A stretch of DNA of 64,000 nt from JBBDLF01 sp040879025 (GCA_040879025.1 JBBDLF010000035.1:1-64000); one strand, 5' to 3'; positions 36,933 through 46,149 are shown, counted from the stretch's first letter. Notes: a model not told the origin generated them from the letters alone. Numbers and translations are program-made.

Positions 36933-37535
36933 TCAGAAGTCGCATTGCCGGGCATCAACCTGAACACGGATCTCTGTACCCCCGCTGTCGACACTGCGTT
37001 CAAAGCAGTTACCTTCAAGGTCACGCAACAGGCTTCGGCGAACAGGAGTTGGCGAGACGGTGGCCGTGCGCGCCGGCTGTTCCACATAAACCGTATCCCG
37101 TGTCACCACCGGTGCAGGTCTTACATAGCGGACAGTCTCGTGGCGGACGGTTCGCGTCGGGTAGTGAGAAGAAGAAAGCAGGGAGCCAAGTACCAGCCCG
37201 CCCAAAAAACTGCCTGAGGAATGCGAGTCGTGGCGCGCATACCGGTGTCGCGAAGGGTAACTGTGACTGTAGCGATTGTAATAACTGTTGAATGAAAACC
37301 TGAACGAGCTGTTGCTGCGCCGGTGCCTGTCGTAGCGGCGGGGAAAATGGTACGAGTTGCGTTGCCAGCTTCGGCCGCGGTCATAGTGACGGCGGAATCC
37401 CCGGTCGTGTCTCCAGCTTGAACCCGCGCTCCAGCCCGAGCCCCAGCCATCGTGGCGGCGGCCATCGGCAAGGGCCGTCTGGCTGAACATCAGGCTGGCG
37501 ATCAAGGCAAGTCCGAGATACAGTAGCTTATTCAT
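36933..37535 (-). CDS. Exported Arg/His/Ser/Tyr-rich protein
   Basis: The 200-aa product from ATG 37535 (GGAG six bases upstream) has a signal peptide (LALIASLMFSQTALA). A long low-complexity basic region follows, full of Arg, His, Ser, Tyr and Trp. A glycine hairpin helix (SFLGGLVLGSLL) and a C-terminal domain with two Cys (EGNCFER, ARQCDF) close it. The architecture resembles small envelope proteins with a glycine-zipper-like segment. Function unknown. Confidence 0.7.
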   Translation of the reverse strand: MNKLLYLGLALIASLMFSQTALADGRRHDGWGSGWSAGSSWRHDRGFRRHYDRGRSWQRNSYHFPRRYDRHRRSNSSFRFSFNSYYNRYSHSYPSRHRYARHDSHSSGSFLGGLVLGSLLSSSHYPTRTVRHETVRYVRPAPVVTRDTVYVEQPARTATVSPTPVRRSLLRDLEGNCFERSVDSGGTEIRVQVDARQCDF

Positions 37536-37641
37536 GACAGGCTCCGTTGGCGTAGGTGGCACTCCAAGTCTACCCCGGGGGAATGAATGCAAGCTTAACG
37601 ATTTGGCACGATTCCGGTGGGTATTTGAGAGTGGAGCATTT

Positions 37642-38535
37642 ATGACGGAAGGCACCAGGCCAGAGCACAGGCAATCCAGGTCTGTGGAGGAAATTCTGAC
37701 AGCGAAACCCGCCTCGGACGGCGACGGCGTTCGTTTGTTACGCGTATTCGGGGGCGGCGATCTTTCCCGCTTTGATCCCTTCCTGATGCTGGACGAATTC
37801 GGTTCCGCCGAAGCGCAGGATTACATCGGCGGGTTTCCGTCCCACCCCCATCGCGGTTTTGAAACGGTAACCTACATGCTGGAAGGCTCGATGGAACACC
37901 GCGACCATATGGACAATATTGGACTTCTGGAACCCGGAGACGTGCAATGGATGAAAGCCGGTTCCGGCGTTATCCATTCTGAAATGCCCAGACAGCAACA
38001 GGGGCGGATGCGTGGATTTCAGCTCTGGTTGAACCTGCCGGCGGCGGAAAAAATGACACCCGCCACCTATCAGGATATTCCGGCAGCGGATATTCCCCGG
38101 TACCCGGCCGATAAGGGTGCCGTCAAGGCCATTGCCGGAGAGACAGCCGTAAACGGCGCGGGTGTGACCGGCGCCGTAACCGGGCTTTCCACCGATCCGG
38201 TTTATCTTGATATACAACTGCCGGCTTCTGCCGGGCAAAAAAACAACGAATTACGGTTTCGGATAAAGGACGGTTATACCGCGCTTGTGTACGTTTACGA
38301 TGGGAAGGTTGCAGTGGGTGAGGAATCCGTCAGTATCGCCGTACAACAACTGGCAAGACTGTCCCGCCAGGGTGACGTGCTGGTGAGCGGGAGCGATGTC
38401 CGTTTTTTATTGATCGCCGGCAAGCCGATAGGGGAGCCCATCGTGCAGTACGGTCCGTTTGTGATGAATACCCGGGAAGAAGTGAATTTGGCGCTGAGAG
38501 AGTACCGCGACGGCACACTGGTATCACCCCGGTAG
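37642..38535 (+). CDS. Pirin family protein
   Basis: The 297-aa bicupin starts after GGAG. Metal ligands of the N-terminal cupin are visible in FPSHPHRGFETVTYML (His-x-His) and in the later MEHRDHM and VIHSEM. The C-terminal cupin (ELRFRIKDGYTALVYVYDG) looks degenerate, as usual. Pirins are quercetinase-like or redox-regulatory; the role here is unknown. Its last 12 bases overlap the end of the convergent HAD gene. Confidence 0.88.
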   Translation: MTEGTRPEHRQSRSVEEILTAKPASDGDGVRLLRVFGGGDLSRFDPFLMLDEFGSAEAQDYIGGFPSHPHRGFETVTYMLEGSMEHRDHMDNIGLLEPGDVQWMKAGSGVIHSEMPRQQQGRMRGFQLWLNLPAAEKMTPATYQDIPAADIPRYPADKGAVKAIAGETAVNGAGVTGAVTGLSTDPVYLDIQLPASAGQKNNELRFRIKDGYTALVYVYDGKVAVGEESVSIAVQQLARLSRQGDVLVSGSDVRFLLIAGKPIGEPIVQYGPFVMNTREEVNLALREYRDGTLVSPR

Positions 38536-39312
38536 GTTGAGCAGATCAGGCAGGTCCGCCACGGAATCGAGCGTTGCAAAGGGTGTAATTCCCGAATTCT
38601 CCGCAGTTTCCCGGCGGTATTTGCCGGTTTTGACCAATGCCGCTTTCAACCCCGCAGCCTGCCCGCCACCGATATCATTATCAATGTCATCGCCAATGAC
38701 GAGTACTTTGTGGGCCTCGACGCCCAGATGCCGAGCGGCAAGTTGAAAAAAAGCCTGGCTGGGTTTACCGATAATAATTGCCTGTTTGCCGCTTACAAAC
38801 TCCAGTCCGGCAACAAAGGCACCGATATCCATTTGCAAACCGTTTTTTACTTGCCAGTACTTGTTTTTATGCATTGCAATCAGCTCGGCACCACCCATCA
38901 GCTCGTTAAACACCCTGTTCAATAACACGTAGTTCCAGGCTGCCCCGATATCGCCAACAACCACATAATCCGGTTGCGGGCTGTCCTGTCTGAAAGCGGC
39001 GAATTCCGGTTTGGCGGCATCGTGTATCAGGAAATGAACGGCAGGGTCGCCCGGGACCTCGCGCAGGAAATCACGGGTGGCGCTGACCGCGCTGAAAATA
39101 TCCCGTGCCTGTATCCGAAATCCCAGCGTCTTGAGTTTAACTGCGACATCCGTCGCGGTCTTGGTTGAGGTGTTGGTAATGAAACGGCAGGGAATCTTCG
39201 CCCGGCGAATTTTGCCCAGAGTTTCCAGCGCTCCGGGTATGACGTCGTTGCCTACGTAGAGAACGCCGTCGAGATCAAACAGTAACCCGTGGATTTCACG
39301 ATTGCTGGTCAT
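38524..39312 (-). CDS. HAD-superfamily phosphatase (subfamily IIA, LHPP-like)
   Basis: The 262-aa product from ATG 39312 (GGAA six bases upstream; 39324 possible) shows the HAD motifs LLFDLDGVLY, FITNTST and, late, VIGDDIDNDIGGGQAAGLKAALV. The large C2-type cap places it in subfamily IIA, close to the LHPP/TIGR01458 group. It is probably a cytoplasmic phosphatase for a small phosphorylated metabolite. Confidence 0.88.
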   Translation of the reverse strand: MTSNREIHGLLFDLDGVLYVGNDVIPGALETLGKIRRAKIPCRFITNTSTKTATDVAVKLKTLGFRIQARDIFSAVSATRDFLREVPGDPAVHFLIHDAAKPEFAAFRQDSPQPDYVVVGDIGAAWNYVLLNRVFNELMGGAELIAMHKNKYWQVKNGLQMDIGAFVAGLEFVSGKQAIIIGKPSQAFFQLAARHLGVEAHKVLVIGDDIDNDIGGGQAAGLKAALVKTGKYRRETAENSGITPFATLDSVADLPDLLNLPG

Positions 39313-39525
39313 GGCAGTTTCCATGATAAGGGACCATGGCGCCGGAGTACACGGGAACTGTTACAGCAGCAGCTTATCGGGCGCGCAAAAACGAACGTTT
39401 GTCCGGCGTGTCGGCGAACCGCTTCCCATTGGAGTGTCGCCGGAAAGGTCGTTCACAAACGCTTCCGACAGGCATATACTCGGTAACGCAGCTATCGGAA
39501 TGACTTAAAATAACAGGACATCACT

Positions 39526-40713
39526 ATGAAAAAGCAACCGAAGCGAATCATCTATGTCAGCCTGGCGCTGAGCCTGCTTCTTGTGTTGGGTGTTGGACAA
39601 AACTTCCTGCAGGAATCCGCCGTCGCGGTTAACAACGATCGTCTGGCGCCGGAGTTTATCGTCGATCCGTTCTGGCCGCAGCCCCTCCCCAACAAATGGG
39701 TGCTGGGACGCGCCATTGGTGTCGCCATCGATGAGCGCGACCATATTTTCATTGTTCATCGCGACCAGGACAGTATGTTCATGAGCCAGGAGATTGCGCT
39801 GGACTCCGGTCGGGCTGAATGCTGTACCGCCGCGCCACCGATTCTGGAATTTGATATTGAAGGCAACCTGGTGAACGGCTGGGGAGGCCCGGGAGAAGGC
39901 TATACCTGGCCAGAATCCAACCATGGCATCGACATTGCTCCGAATGGCGATGTCTGGATCGGGGGTAATGGGGGAGGAGATTCCCATGTACTGGTGTTTA
40001 CCCGCGACGGGCAGTTTGTCCGTGAAATTGGTACACCGGGAGAGCCCGTCGACAGCAACAGCACCACCCACTTCAGCCGGGTCGCCGAGATTGCGATTGA
40101 TGCATCAGCCAACGAAGCCTACTTTGCCGATGGCTACGGCAACAAACGGGTCGCCGTGGTGGATGTGGCGACAGGCGATTTCAAGCGTTACTGGGGTGCT
40201 TACGGCAACCGTCCGTCAGATGACCGGGTAACCTATACTCCCGGTGAGCCCTTGCCGCAGCAGTTTGTGGGTCCGGTTCACTGTGCCGAACCTTCCAATG
40301 ACGGCCTGGTTTATGTGTGCGACCGTGGTGCCGACCGTATTCAGGTGTTTCGTCCTGACGGCACCTACGTCAAGGAAGGGCTGATCGCGCCGATGACTTT
40401 GTCCGGTTCAACCTGGGATATCACATTCTCGCGTGATCCGGAGCAGGAATTTATTTATGTCGCCGACGGTTCAAACATGAAAGTCTATATTGTTGAGCGG
40501 GAATCTCTCGAAGTACTGGCGGAATTCGGTGATGGCGGCAGGCAACCCGGCTTGTTCTTCGCGCCCCACAGTATCGTCACCGACTCCCAGGGCAACATCT
40601 ACACCACGGAAACCTACGAAGGCAAACGTGTGCAGAAATTCCTGAACCAGGGACTCAAGCCGGTCAACACACTGCGTGATGGCGCGCCCTGGCCTCATGG
40701 CGAAATACATTAA
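39526..40713 (+). CDS. Exported NHL/PAL-like six-bladed propeller
   Basis: The 395-aa product has an N-terminal export helix (IIYVSLALSLLLVLGVG) and a propeller resembling peptidyl-alpha-hydroxyglycine alpha-amidating lyase. Residues corresponding to the zinc His ligands appear kept: ESNHGIDIAPNGDVWIG, GPVHCAEPSNDGLVYVCDR and APHSIVTDSQGNIYTTE. The active Tyr region is FADGYGNKRVAVVD. These assignments are by eye from memory of the animal enzyme. Alternatives are an exported lactonase or a protein-binding propeller. It is a monocistronic gene. Confidence 0.8.
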   Translation: MKKQPKRIIYVSLALSLLLVLGVGQNFLQESAVAVNNDRLAPEFIVDPFWPQPLPNKWVLGRAIGVAIDERDHIFIVHRDQDSMFMSQEIALDSGRAECCTAAPPILEFDIEGNLVNGWGGPGEGYTWPESNHGIDIAPNGDVWIGGNGGGDSHVLVFTRDGQFVREIGTPGEPVDSNSTTHFSRVAEIAIDASANEAYFADGYGNKRVAVVDVATGDFKRYWGAYGNRPSDDRVTYTPGEPLPQQFVGPVHCAEPSNDGLVYVCDRGADRIQVFRPDGTYVKEGLIAPMTLSGSTWDITFSRDPEQEFIYVADGSNMKVYIVERESLEVLAEFGDGGRQPGLFFAPHSIVTDSQGNIYTTETYEGKRVQKFLNQGLKPVNTLRDGAPWPHGEIH

Positions 40714-41038
40714 GGACACGGCCGCTTAACAACGTACCTGCGCCGCCTCCCTGCGATTTGCCACGATCAGTAGGGAGTTTCCGCTGCTTTGAGTTTCATG
40801 TTTGAAGCAGCCCTGGTCCGGTACCCTTGCCTGGAGCGGCTCGGCTTGAGCCGTGGATAAACGCGGGTTTCCCTCCATTCCCTTATTCCGTGGTCAGTTG
40901 ATTGCCAGTCATTATCACCTGTTTAGGGGATTCGTCTCCCCATTAGCATTGCTATGTTTCCCGACACTCAGGTCCGCTCGATAATTGACAGCATCCTGAG
41001 TTGAAAATCCAATTCGGGCTACTTTGAGGAGATTAAAA
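40714..41038. other. Intergenic region with a promoter only
   Basis: These 325 bases hold no recognised gene or RNA. The only supported feature is the promoter near 40985. Confidence 0.5.
40985..41013 (+). promoter_or_regulatory. Sigma70 promoter of the 204-aa exported protein
   Basis: A perfect TTGACA (40985-40990), a 17-base spacer and TCCAAT (41008-41013, 4/6) lie just before the GAGGAG ribosome site of the next gene, giving a leader of about 20 bases. Confidence 0.5.
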
Positions 41039-41653
41039 ATGAAAATAAAAATTATTGCGCTGGCTACCTGCGCCATGTTGTTCGGTGGCGCAACGGTGAG
41101 CGCCCAACCGGGTAATTCCAATAGTCAGGCCGGGGGGTTGCCCGCACTGGCGCTGGAAGTGGCGGAACTCCGGGCGTTGGTTGAACAACTCCAGGGTCAG
41201 GTTGGGGAACCTTCCTATGCTGGATCCTATGTAGTGAATATCTTTGAAAACGGGATATTCGGCTGCGGAACGGGCAATGATCCTGCCAGTGTGATCGGTA
41301 CACCGGCATTTCTTGCCTATCTCCAGAGACAGGCTATTTCATCCACTTCACAAAGCAGCACCATAGCCAGTGCCATTTCTGATGGTATGACGCTGAGTGT
41401 TTTTTCTCATTATCGCATTCGGCAGGAATTGCGACTGAGCGGTACTTTTGAAACAGATGTGCCTTACGACGAGGGCTTTGATGTTGCGATTGGACCTGGA
41501 GGTGAGTTGAGTCTGGATGCAGGTGAAGATGTTGTCTTCGAAGGTCAAATGTCAGATGACGGCAGCACGTTTATTATTGCTGTGGCAGGTCAGTTCGAAG
41601 AAGAAGATTGTGCCGATGCCTTTACGGTTTCAGCGGTGGGTGTGCGCAAGTAA
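41039..41653 (+). CDS. Exported hypothetical protein with coiled-coil start
   Basis: The 204-aa product follows GAGGAG and has a signal peptide (CAMLFGGATVSAQ). A short Leu/Glu heptad segment (LALEVAELRALVEQLQ) comes next, then a beta-rich domain with two Cys residues (IFGCGTG and EEDCADA). The family is not recognised. It ends 16 bases before the repeat array of the transposase element. Confidence 0.7.
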   Translation: MKIKIIALATCAMLFGGATVSAQPGNSNSQAGGLPALALEVAELRALVEQLQGQVGEPSYAGSYVVNIFENGIFGCGTGNDPASVIGTPAFLAYLQRQAISSTSQSSTIASAISDGMTLSVFSHYRIRQELRLSGTFETDVPYDEGFDVAIGPGGELSLDAGEDVVFEGQMSDDGSTFIIAVAGQFEEEDCADAFTVSAVGVRK

Positions 41654-41668
41654 CTACTCACATCTTGC

Positions 41669-41790
41669 ACACACATGTTCGACATGTTGGGCACATGTTG
41701 GGAGGCACATGTTGGGACACCCACTCAAAGGCACATGTTGGGACACCCACTCAAAGGCACATGTTGGGACACCCACTCAAATTTGCATCT
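41669..41790. repeat. Left repeat array of the RAYT element (26-bp direct repeats)
   Basis: Three perfect 26-bp direct repeats start at 41703, 41729 and 41755, each containing CACATGTTGGGACACCCACT. Degenerate ACATGTTGGG units precede them from 41669. There are no spacers, so it is not a CRISPR. The core GGGACACCCACTC recurs inverted on the other side of the transposase. Confidence 0.85.
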
Positions 41791-41838
41791 TGGGAAATTT
41801 ATACTACTCTGAGAATAAAGGGAAACAATGGATCAAGG

Positions 41839-42822
41839 ATGACCCGCCCACGCTCACAGTTGGTGTCGCTGGACGCCACGCCGTATTACCACTGCATTTC
41901 ACGCTGTGTCCGACAGGCGTATCTTTGTGGCGAAGACCGGTTTAGCGGCAAAACGTTTGATCACAGGAAACCTTGGCTGGTTGAACGACTGGCGGTATTG
42001 GCCGATGTCTTCGCTATCGAGATTGCAGCCTATTCCGTGATGAGTAACCACTACCACCTCGTGCTACATATTAATTCAGCCCGAGCGCGCGCATGGACAA
42101 TGGATGAAGTCATCAGGCGTTGGACTACCTTATACAAAGGCCCAGACTTGGTACAACAGTACAAGGCCGGGGACTCTCTCCCAGAGACTGACATGCTACA
42201 GTTGGCTGAAATAGTGGATGAACTGAGAGGCAAGTTAGCCTGTATCAGCAAATTCATGGCGTGTCTGAATGAATTCATCGCCCGCAAGGCCAATCTTGAG
42301 GATGGATGTACAGGCAGGTTTTGGGAAGGCCGTTTCAAATCCCAGGCATTGCTCGATGAAGTCGCCCTGCTCTCCTGCATGGCTTACGTAGATCTCAATC
42401 CGATCCGGGCCGGGATTGCCTCGGACCTCGAAAAATCCGACTTCGCATCAATACAGGACAGAATCCGACAAATCAAAGCCTTCCAGGTACCAAGACGCAA
42501 GCGCCATGAAAGCGATGAGGTCGTTAAACCCGTGCTGATGCCCTTCAAGGAGTCCCTGCAAGAACGGGATGCTGTCGCTGTAATTCCGTACAACCTGAAG
42601 GATTATCTGGAACTGACTGATTGGACCGGGAGAGTTATCCGACCCAACAAGAGAGGCAATATCCAGAAAACCACTCCACAACTCATCCAGACGCTCGGGC
42701 TCTCGGATGCTCAATGGAAGATAGTGGCGCTTGAAATCCAAAAGCAATCAATCACAATGCTGAACGGCCTTGATACGCTTGCCGCATTTCAAAAAAGAGC
42801 CGCAAAACAAAAAGCGGCGTGA
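41839..42822 (+). CDS. REP-associated tyrosine (Y1/HUH) transposase
   Basis: The 327-aa product from ATG 41839 opens with the family N-terminus (PYYHCISRCVRQAYLCG). It has the HUH motif in YSVMSNHYHLVLH (about residue 71) and FWEGRFKSQALL with YVDLNPIRAGI near residue 180-195, all typical of TnpA_REP proteins. These enzymes nick single-stranded REP hairpins through a Tyr. The C-terminal extension of about 110 residues is basic and may bind the repeats. The frame is open upstream through the repeat array, but no better start is seen. It looks intact. Confidence 0.9.
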   Translation: MTRPRSQLVSLDATPYYHCISRCVRQAYLCGEDRFSGKTFDHRKPWLVERLAVLADVFAIEIAAYSVMSNHYHLVLHINSARARAWTMDEVIRRWTTLYKGPDLVQQYKAGDSLPETDMLQLAEIVDELRGKLACISKFMACLNEFIARKANLEDGCTGRFWEGRFKSQALLDEVALLSCMAYVDLNPIRAGIASDLEKSDFASIQDRIRQIKAFQVPRRKRHESDEVVKPVLMPFKESLQERDAVAVIPYNLKDYLELTDWTGRVIRPNKRGNIQKTTPQLIQTLGLSDAQWKIVALEIQKQSITMLNGLDTLAAFQKRAAKQKAA

Positions 42823-43188
42823 ACACGCCATACCCAGTACAGCCTCACAGTTGGCGGAACTAGGCGTGTCTGGAAGAAAGCTTCTAAGTCTGAATTCTCA
42901 GGTAATCCTCTAAAGTCAGAATTCATTACACGTGATATTCGGTTTTCAATTTACGAGTGGGTGTCCCATATCACCCGAGCACCCGAGTGGGTGTCCCATA
43001 TCACCGAAACAGGTGATTCGCCAGCCCGGTTCGCTTGCTATCTTCTCTACACTGCAGGCATACAATGCTTGTTATTGTTTCCTGCAATATCTCTCCAAAT
43101 CAATGCAGAGACATGCCGGAACAGAGCTGGCAATCATGTACGGCTCGTTCCTATTCCAATGAGGTCATCCAGTCAAGAGGAACAATAA
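42823..43188. other. Region downstream of the transposase
   Basis: These 366 bases carry the right repeat array (42954-43006) and a pair of AAGTC(T/A)GAATTC direct repeats near 42886 and 42913. No gene is recognised. Short plus-strand frames over the array lack ribosome sites. Confidence 0.5.
42954..43006. repeat. Right repeat array of the RAYT element (two inverted copies)
   Basis: Two 23-base copies with CGAGTGGGTGTCCCATATCA start at 42954 and 42984 (30-base period). GAGTGGGTGTCCC is the reverse complement of the left array core. Confidence 0.85.
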
Positions 43189-43755
43189 ATGAAACTTAAA
43201 TCATCAGCATTATTGCATGCTGTGTTGCTGTCATTCCTGTCTGCCATGGCACAGGCCCAGATACTGCCTCCAATCACTGTATATAACGGTGAAACCGGAA
43301 TCCTGGAGATTCCCAATCTGGTCTTCGACGGCAGGGTTCACTATATCGAATTGACCATGGAGGATCATATTGCCTTGATGTTAAAAGTTGATGAGGCATC
43401 TCTTGTGGACATTACACCTGACGGCAGCACCCTGGGAAAAACTGCAGCCGATCTCGTGGGCGGCTGGACTATGGAAGGAGAAGATACGGTTTTCACCTTC
43501 AATTCTGATGCGACATGGTCCATGTCTCAGCCAGCCGGAGTTGATGAGGAGGCGTGTCCTGATGGCGGGATCGAGTCAGGCACCTTCAGGTATGCGGCAT
43601 TTACAGGTGTTTTCACCCCCGCAATTCTCACCGACGAGAACGGCGATTGTGGGTTATCCGGTACAGATACAGTAGTACGTTTGCTACCGGACGGGAATAC
43701 CATGACGTTGCTGGTCGGCAGTGACGTGGCTGGAACTCTCATTCTGAATGAATAA
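43189..43755 (+). CDS. Exported hypothetical protein
   Basis: The 188-aa product follows AGAGGAAC and has a signal peptide (LLSFLSAMAQA). The second half resembles a lipocalin-like or copper-resistance-associated beta domain: LVGGWTMEGEDTVFTFNSDATW and SGTFRYAAFTG, with two Cys (EEACPDG, NGDCGLS). The phrase VGGWTM...TFNSDATW is typical of secreted domains that monitor or bind small ligands. No firm family is assigned. A hairpin follows the stop. Confidence 0.7.
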   Translation: MKLKSSALLHAVLLSFLSAMAQAQILPPITVYNGETGILEIPNLVFDGRVHYIELTMEDHIALMLKVDEASLVDITPDGSTLGKTAADLVGGWTMEGEDTVFTFNSDATWSMSQPAGVDEEACPDGGIESGTFRYAAFTGVFTPAILTDENGDCGLSGTDTVVRLLPDGNTMTLLVGSDVAGTLILNE

Positions 43756-43768
43756 GCGCGGCTGAGAA

Positions 43769-43799
43769 AAGCGGGCAATGAGGAAAACGCTGCCCGCTT
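43769..43799 (+). terminator. Terminator-like hairpin
   Basis: A perfect 9-bp stem, AAGCGGGCA / TGCCCGCTT, has a 13-base loop and only a short pyrimidine tail. Confidence 0.5.
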
Positions 43800-43932
43800 C
43801 TCGCTACGGAGAGGCATCCTGGCTGAAACAGGTGATATTCCCGCCCATATCAGGGATCATACGGTGTGGCTTTCTATGTCCGGGGAACTACGAGAGTAAG
43901 GTGACCGTCAGTCACCGTAAAGATAGTAGCGT

Positions 43933-46149
43933 ATGAGCTATTCACCCAAAATCCTGATCAACTTCAGCCTGCTGCTGGCGGCAGCACTGCTGTTAATTGA
44001 CTTGAGCGCAATTCTCTATCCCCCATATACAGGAATCAGACTTGCTCAAAACAATACCACCGCGGCCATGCAGGTGGTACGAATGGATAGTTGGGTTGCG
44101 GAGCAGGAGCAGGAGCAGGAGTTGGAGTTGGGTGATGTCGTCGTTGCCATTTCCAACCGGTTTGGAGTGTCACTCCCAATGGGGCCGCAATACTCCCAGG
44201 TGCTCGCCAGCGACGTGGGTGAATACTTCCCGTCGCGAAACGCGCGCATTGAGGGTTATGATGAAGTTTATCAACTATTGCGTGACTCGCCAGTGACACT
44301 CCACTTGGCGGACGGTAGGGAAATAACCTATGAATTGAACCAACAGCGACCGCTGTCGGCGTTGCCTGTGAACACCTGGGTCCTGATAATTCTGGGCATC
44401 AGTGTTCCAGTAATGGCCTCGTTGGTATGGGCTTGGCAGCCCAACAAGCCGGAAGCCAGATTTCTGCTGGTGAGCGGAATTGGGTTTTTCCTCATAAATT
44501 TTACCGCGGTATTCTCAATCTACAATCTGGAAATGTTCTTCCCACCAGCTATTCTGCACTGGTTAAGCAGGATCATGCTGGACATGGGGCAACTGCTTTT
44601 TGCGGCCTTTGGTACGGCTGTACTTCTCTATTATCCGAATAAATTGCAATTTGCCGACAGAGCCGCCAGATTCATTACAGGCTTCGCAATTCTGTATCCC
44701 GCGGTAATCTACCTGACCCAGTACATCTCCTCCGGTTTCGGGGCTGGTGAGTATCCCGGATTCAGAGACTTGCAAACAGCATTTCACGAGATCATGTTTT
44801 TCTGCATTACGCTGTATCTGTGCTGGCGCCAATTCAGAGTCAGCAGCCAATTGCCGGTTCAACGCGCGCAGGTACTCTGGGTGATTCTGGCTTGGACAGT
44901 GGGCCCAGGCATTTACATACTGTTTCGGGTAGTTCCAAGGTTGTTCGGCGTAGATCCGTTGTTAGAAACCAGTCTGGCAATGAACCTGGTCATTGCGACG
45001 ACTTATATCATGGTTCTGATTGGTGTTGCCCGCTTCGACCTCTTTCATCTGGAACAGCATATAGGCCAGGCGTATCAGTGGGTGTTGGTATCACTGGGCT
45101 TTTTCGGTCTGGACTTTCTGCTGGTGTCTCTGGGAAATTTATCGGCAAGTGTCGCCTCGGCTATCGTCATCGCAGCGGTTCTTTGGGCTTACCTGCCAAT
45201 TCGTCAATGGGTTCATCAACGCTACCTTTCAGACCGACTGGCCCGCATCCAGATATTGCTGGATGAGGCTGTGATTCTCATGATAAAGGATTTGCTCAAT
45301 ACGAAGTCCATACCGCGGAGGACCTGGCAGAGAGTTATTGATTATGTCTTCAAACCGGGGAATGTCAGAGAGATCGATCCGCTCCACAGTTCACGTCTGT
45401 CAGAGCGCGGGCAGCAACTGCTCGTGCAGGGTAATCTGCATTCTCCGGCGCTGTGCCTGGAATTCGCGGATAGTGGGGAACGCCTGTTTACCAGGCGTGA
45501 CATCGATCTTGTTACCACTTTGAGTCTTCTGTTCGAGAAATTATATGATGTACGTGATGCGTTCCTTGCCGGCCAGGCGCAGGAGCGCAATCGTATCCGT
45601 CGGGACCTCCACGACCAGATCAGTCACAAATTACTGTCGCTCATCTATTCAGCGAAGGACAGCAAGGCTCGCCAGCTTGCTCAGGACACCATGGCGCAGC
45701 TCAGCGAACTGATCCAGGCGCTCAAGCATGAGCCAATTCATCTGGCCGATCTCGCCTCTCGTATTCACACGGTTTGTGAAGACGCCTGCATGGATTCGGA
45801 ACTGAACCTTGAATGGCATGCCACAACCTCGGGATCTGACCACCAATTGACGTCTGATCAGTATCTCAATATCCTCAATATCATTCGTGAATTACTCAGT
45901 AATACCATCAAGCATTCAGAAGCCGACGGTATTCGTGTCAAATTGCAGTTTAACGACCCAACGCTATGCATAGAATACTCGGATGATGGCAACGGGTTCA
46001 GCCAGAAGGCAGTCAAACCGGGAAATGGCTTGTTCAATCTTCAGGTGCGGAGTGAGGAACTGAAAGCAAAAATGGAATGGAACACATCCTCCGGCACAAG
46101 TGTCACACTGCACATTCCGGTGTTCATGGGAAGAAAACTCGATGTCTGA
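43933..46149 (+). CDS. Multi-helix sensor histidine kinase (ComP/NarX-like, HisKA_3)
   Basis: The 738-aa protein has a first helix (about 8-28), an outside segment of about 110 residues with a PDZ-like feel (LELGDVVVAISN) and a block of about seven helices (145-430). The cytoplasmic kinase part has the phosphoacceptor His in RIRRDLHDQISHKLLS (about residue 560) and the ATPase N box ELLSNTIKHSEA with G boxes DDGNGF and GNGLFNL. Within the outside segment is a simple Glu-Gln-Leu run (EQEQEQELEL) coded by tandem GAGCAG units. The stop overlaps the regulator start by eight bases. The stimulus is unknown; ComP of Bacillus has a similar plan. Confidence 0.88.
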   Translation: MSYSPKILINFSLLLAAALLLIDLSAILYPPYTGIRLAQNNTTAAMQVVRMDSWVAEQEQEQELELGDVVVAISNRFGVSLPMGPQYSQVLASDVGEYFPSRNARIEGYDEVYQLLRDSPVTLHLADGREITYELNQQRPLSALPVNTWVLIILGISVPVMASLVWAWQPNKPEARFLLVSGIGFFLINFTAVFSIYNLEMFFPPAILHWLSRIMLDMGQLLFAAFGTAVLLYYPNKLQFADRAARFITGFAILYPAVIYLTQYISSGFGAGEYPGFRDLQTAFHEIMFFCITLYLCWRQFRVSSQLPVQRAQVLWVILAWTVGPGIYILFRVVPRLFGVDPLLETSLAMNLVIATTYIMVLIGVARFDLFHLEQHIGQAYQWVLVSLGFFGLDFLLVSLGNLSASVASAIVIAAVLWAYLPIRQWVHQRYLSDRLARIQILLDEAVILMIKDLLNTKSIPRRTWQRVIDYVFKPGNVREIDPLHSSRLSERGQQLLVQGNLHSPALCLEFADSGERLFTRRDIDLVTTLSLLFEKLYDVRDAFLAGQAQERNRIRRDLHDQISHKLLSLIYSAKDSKARQLAQDTMAQLSELIQALKHEPIHLADLASRIHTVCEDACMDSELNLEWHATTSGSDHQLTSDQYLNILNIIRELLSNTIKHSEADGIRVKLQFNDPTLCIEYSDDGNGFSQKAVKPGNGLFNLQVRSEELKAKMEWNTSSGTSVTLHIPVFMGRKLDV

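Larger units (their letters stand above)
41669..43006 (+). mobile_element. REP-associated tyrosine transposase unit with inverted flanking arrays
   Basis: A RAYT/IS200-type transposase gene sits between two repeat arrays. The left has three GGGACACCCACT(C/t) repeats. The right has two copies of the reverse complement GAGTGGGTGTCCC. Outer limits are approximate; no target duplication was identified. Confidence 0.7.

Noticed and set aside
38524..38535. Convergent 3' overlap of pirin and HAD genes as a regulatory antisense
   Set aside because: A 12-base overlap of stop regions is common in compact genomes and needs no special explanation; the same applies to 54422-54438.
41703..41780. Possible CRISPR array
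   Set aside because: The three 26-bp repeats are directly adjacent, with no spacers, and no cas genes are nearby. They belong to the RAYT element.
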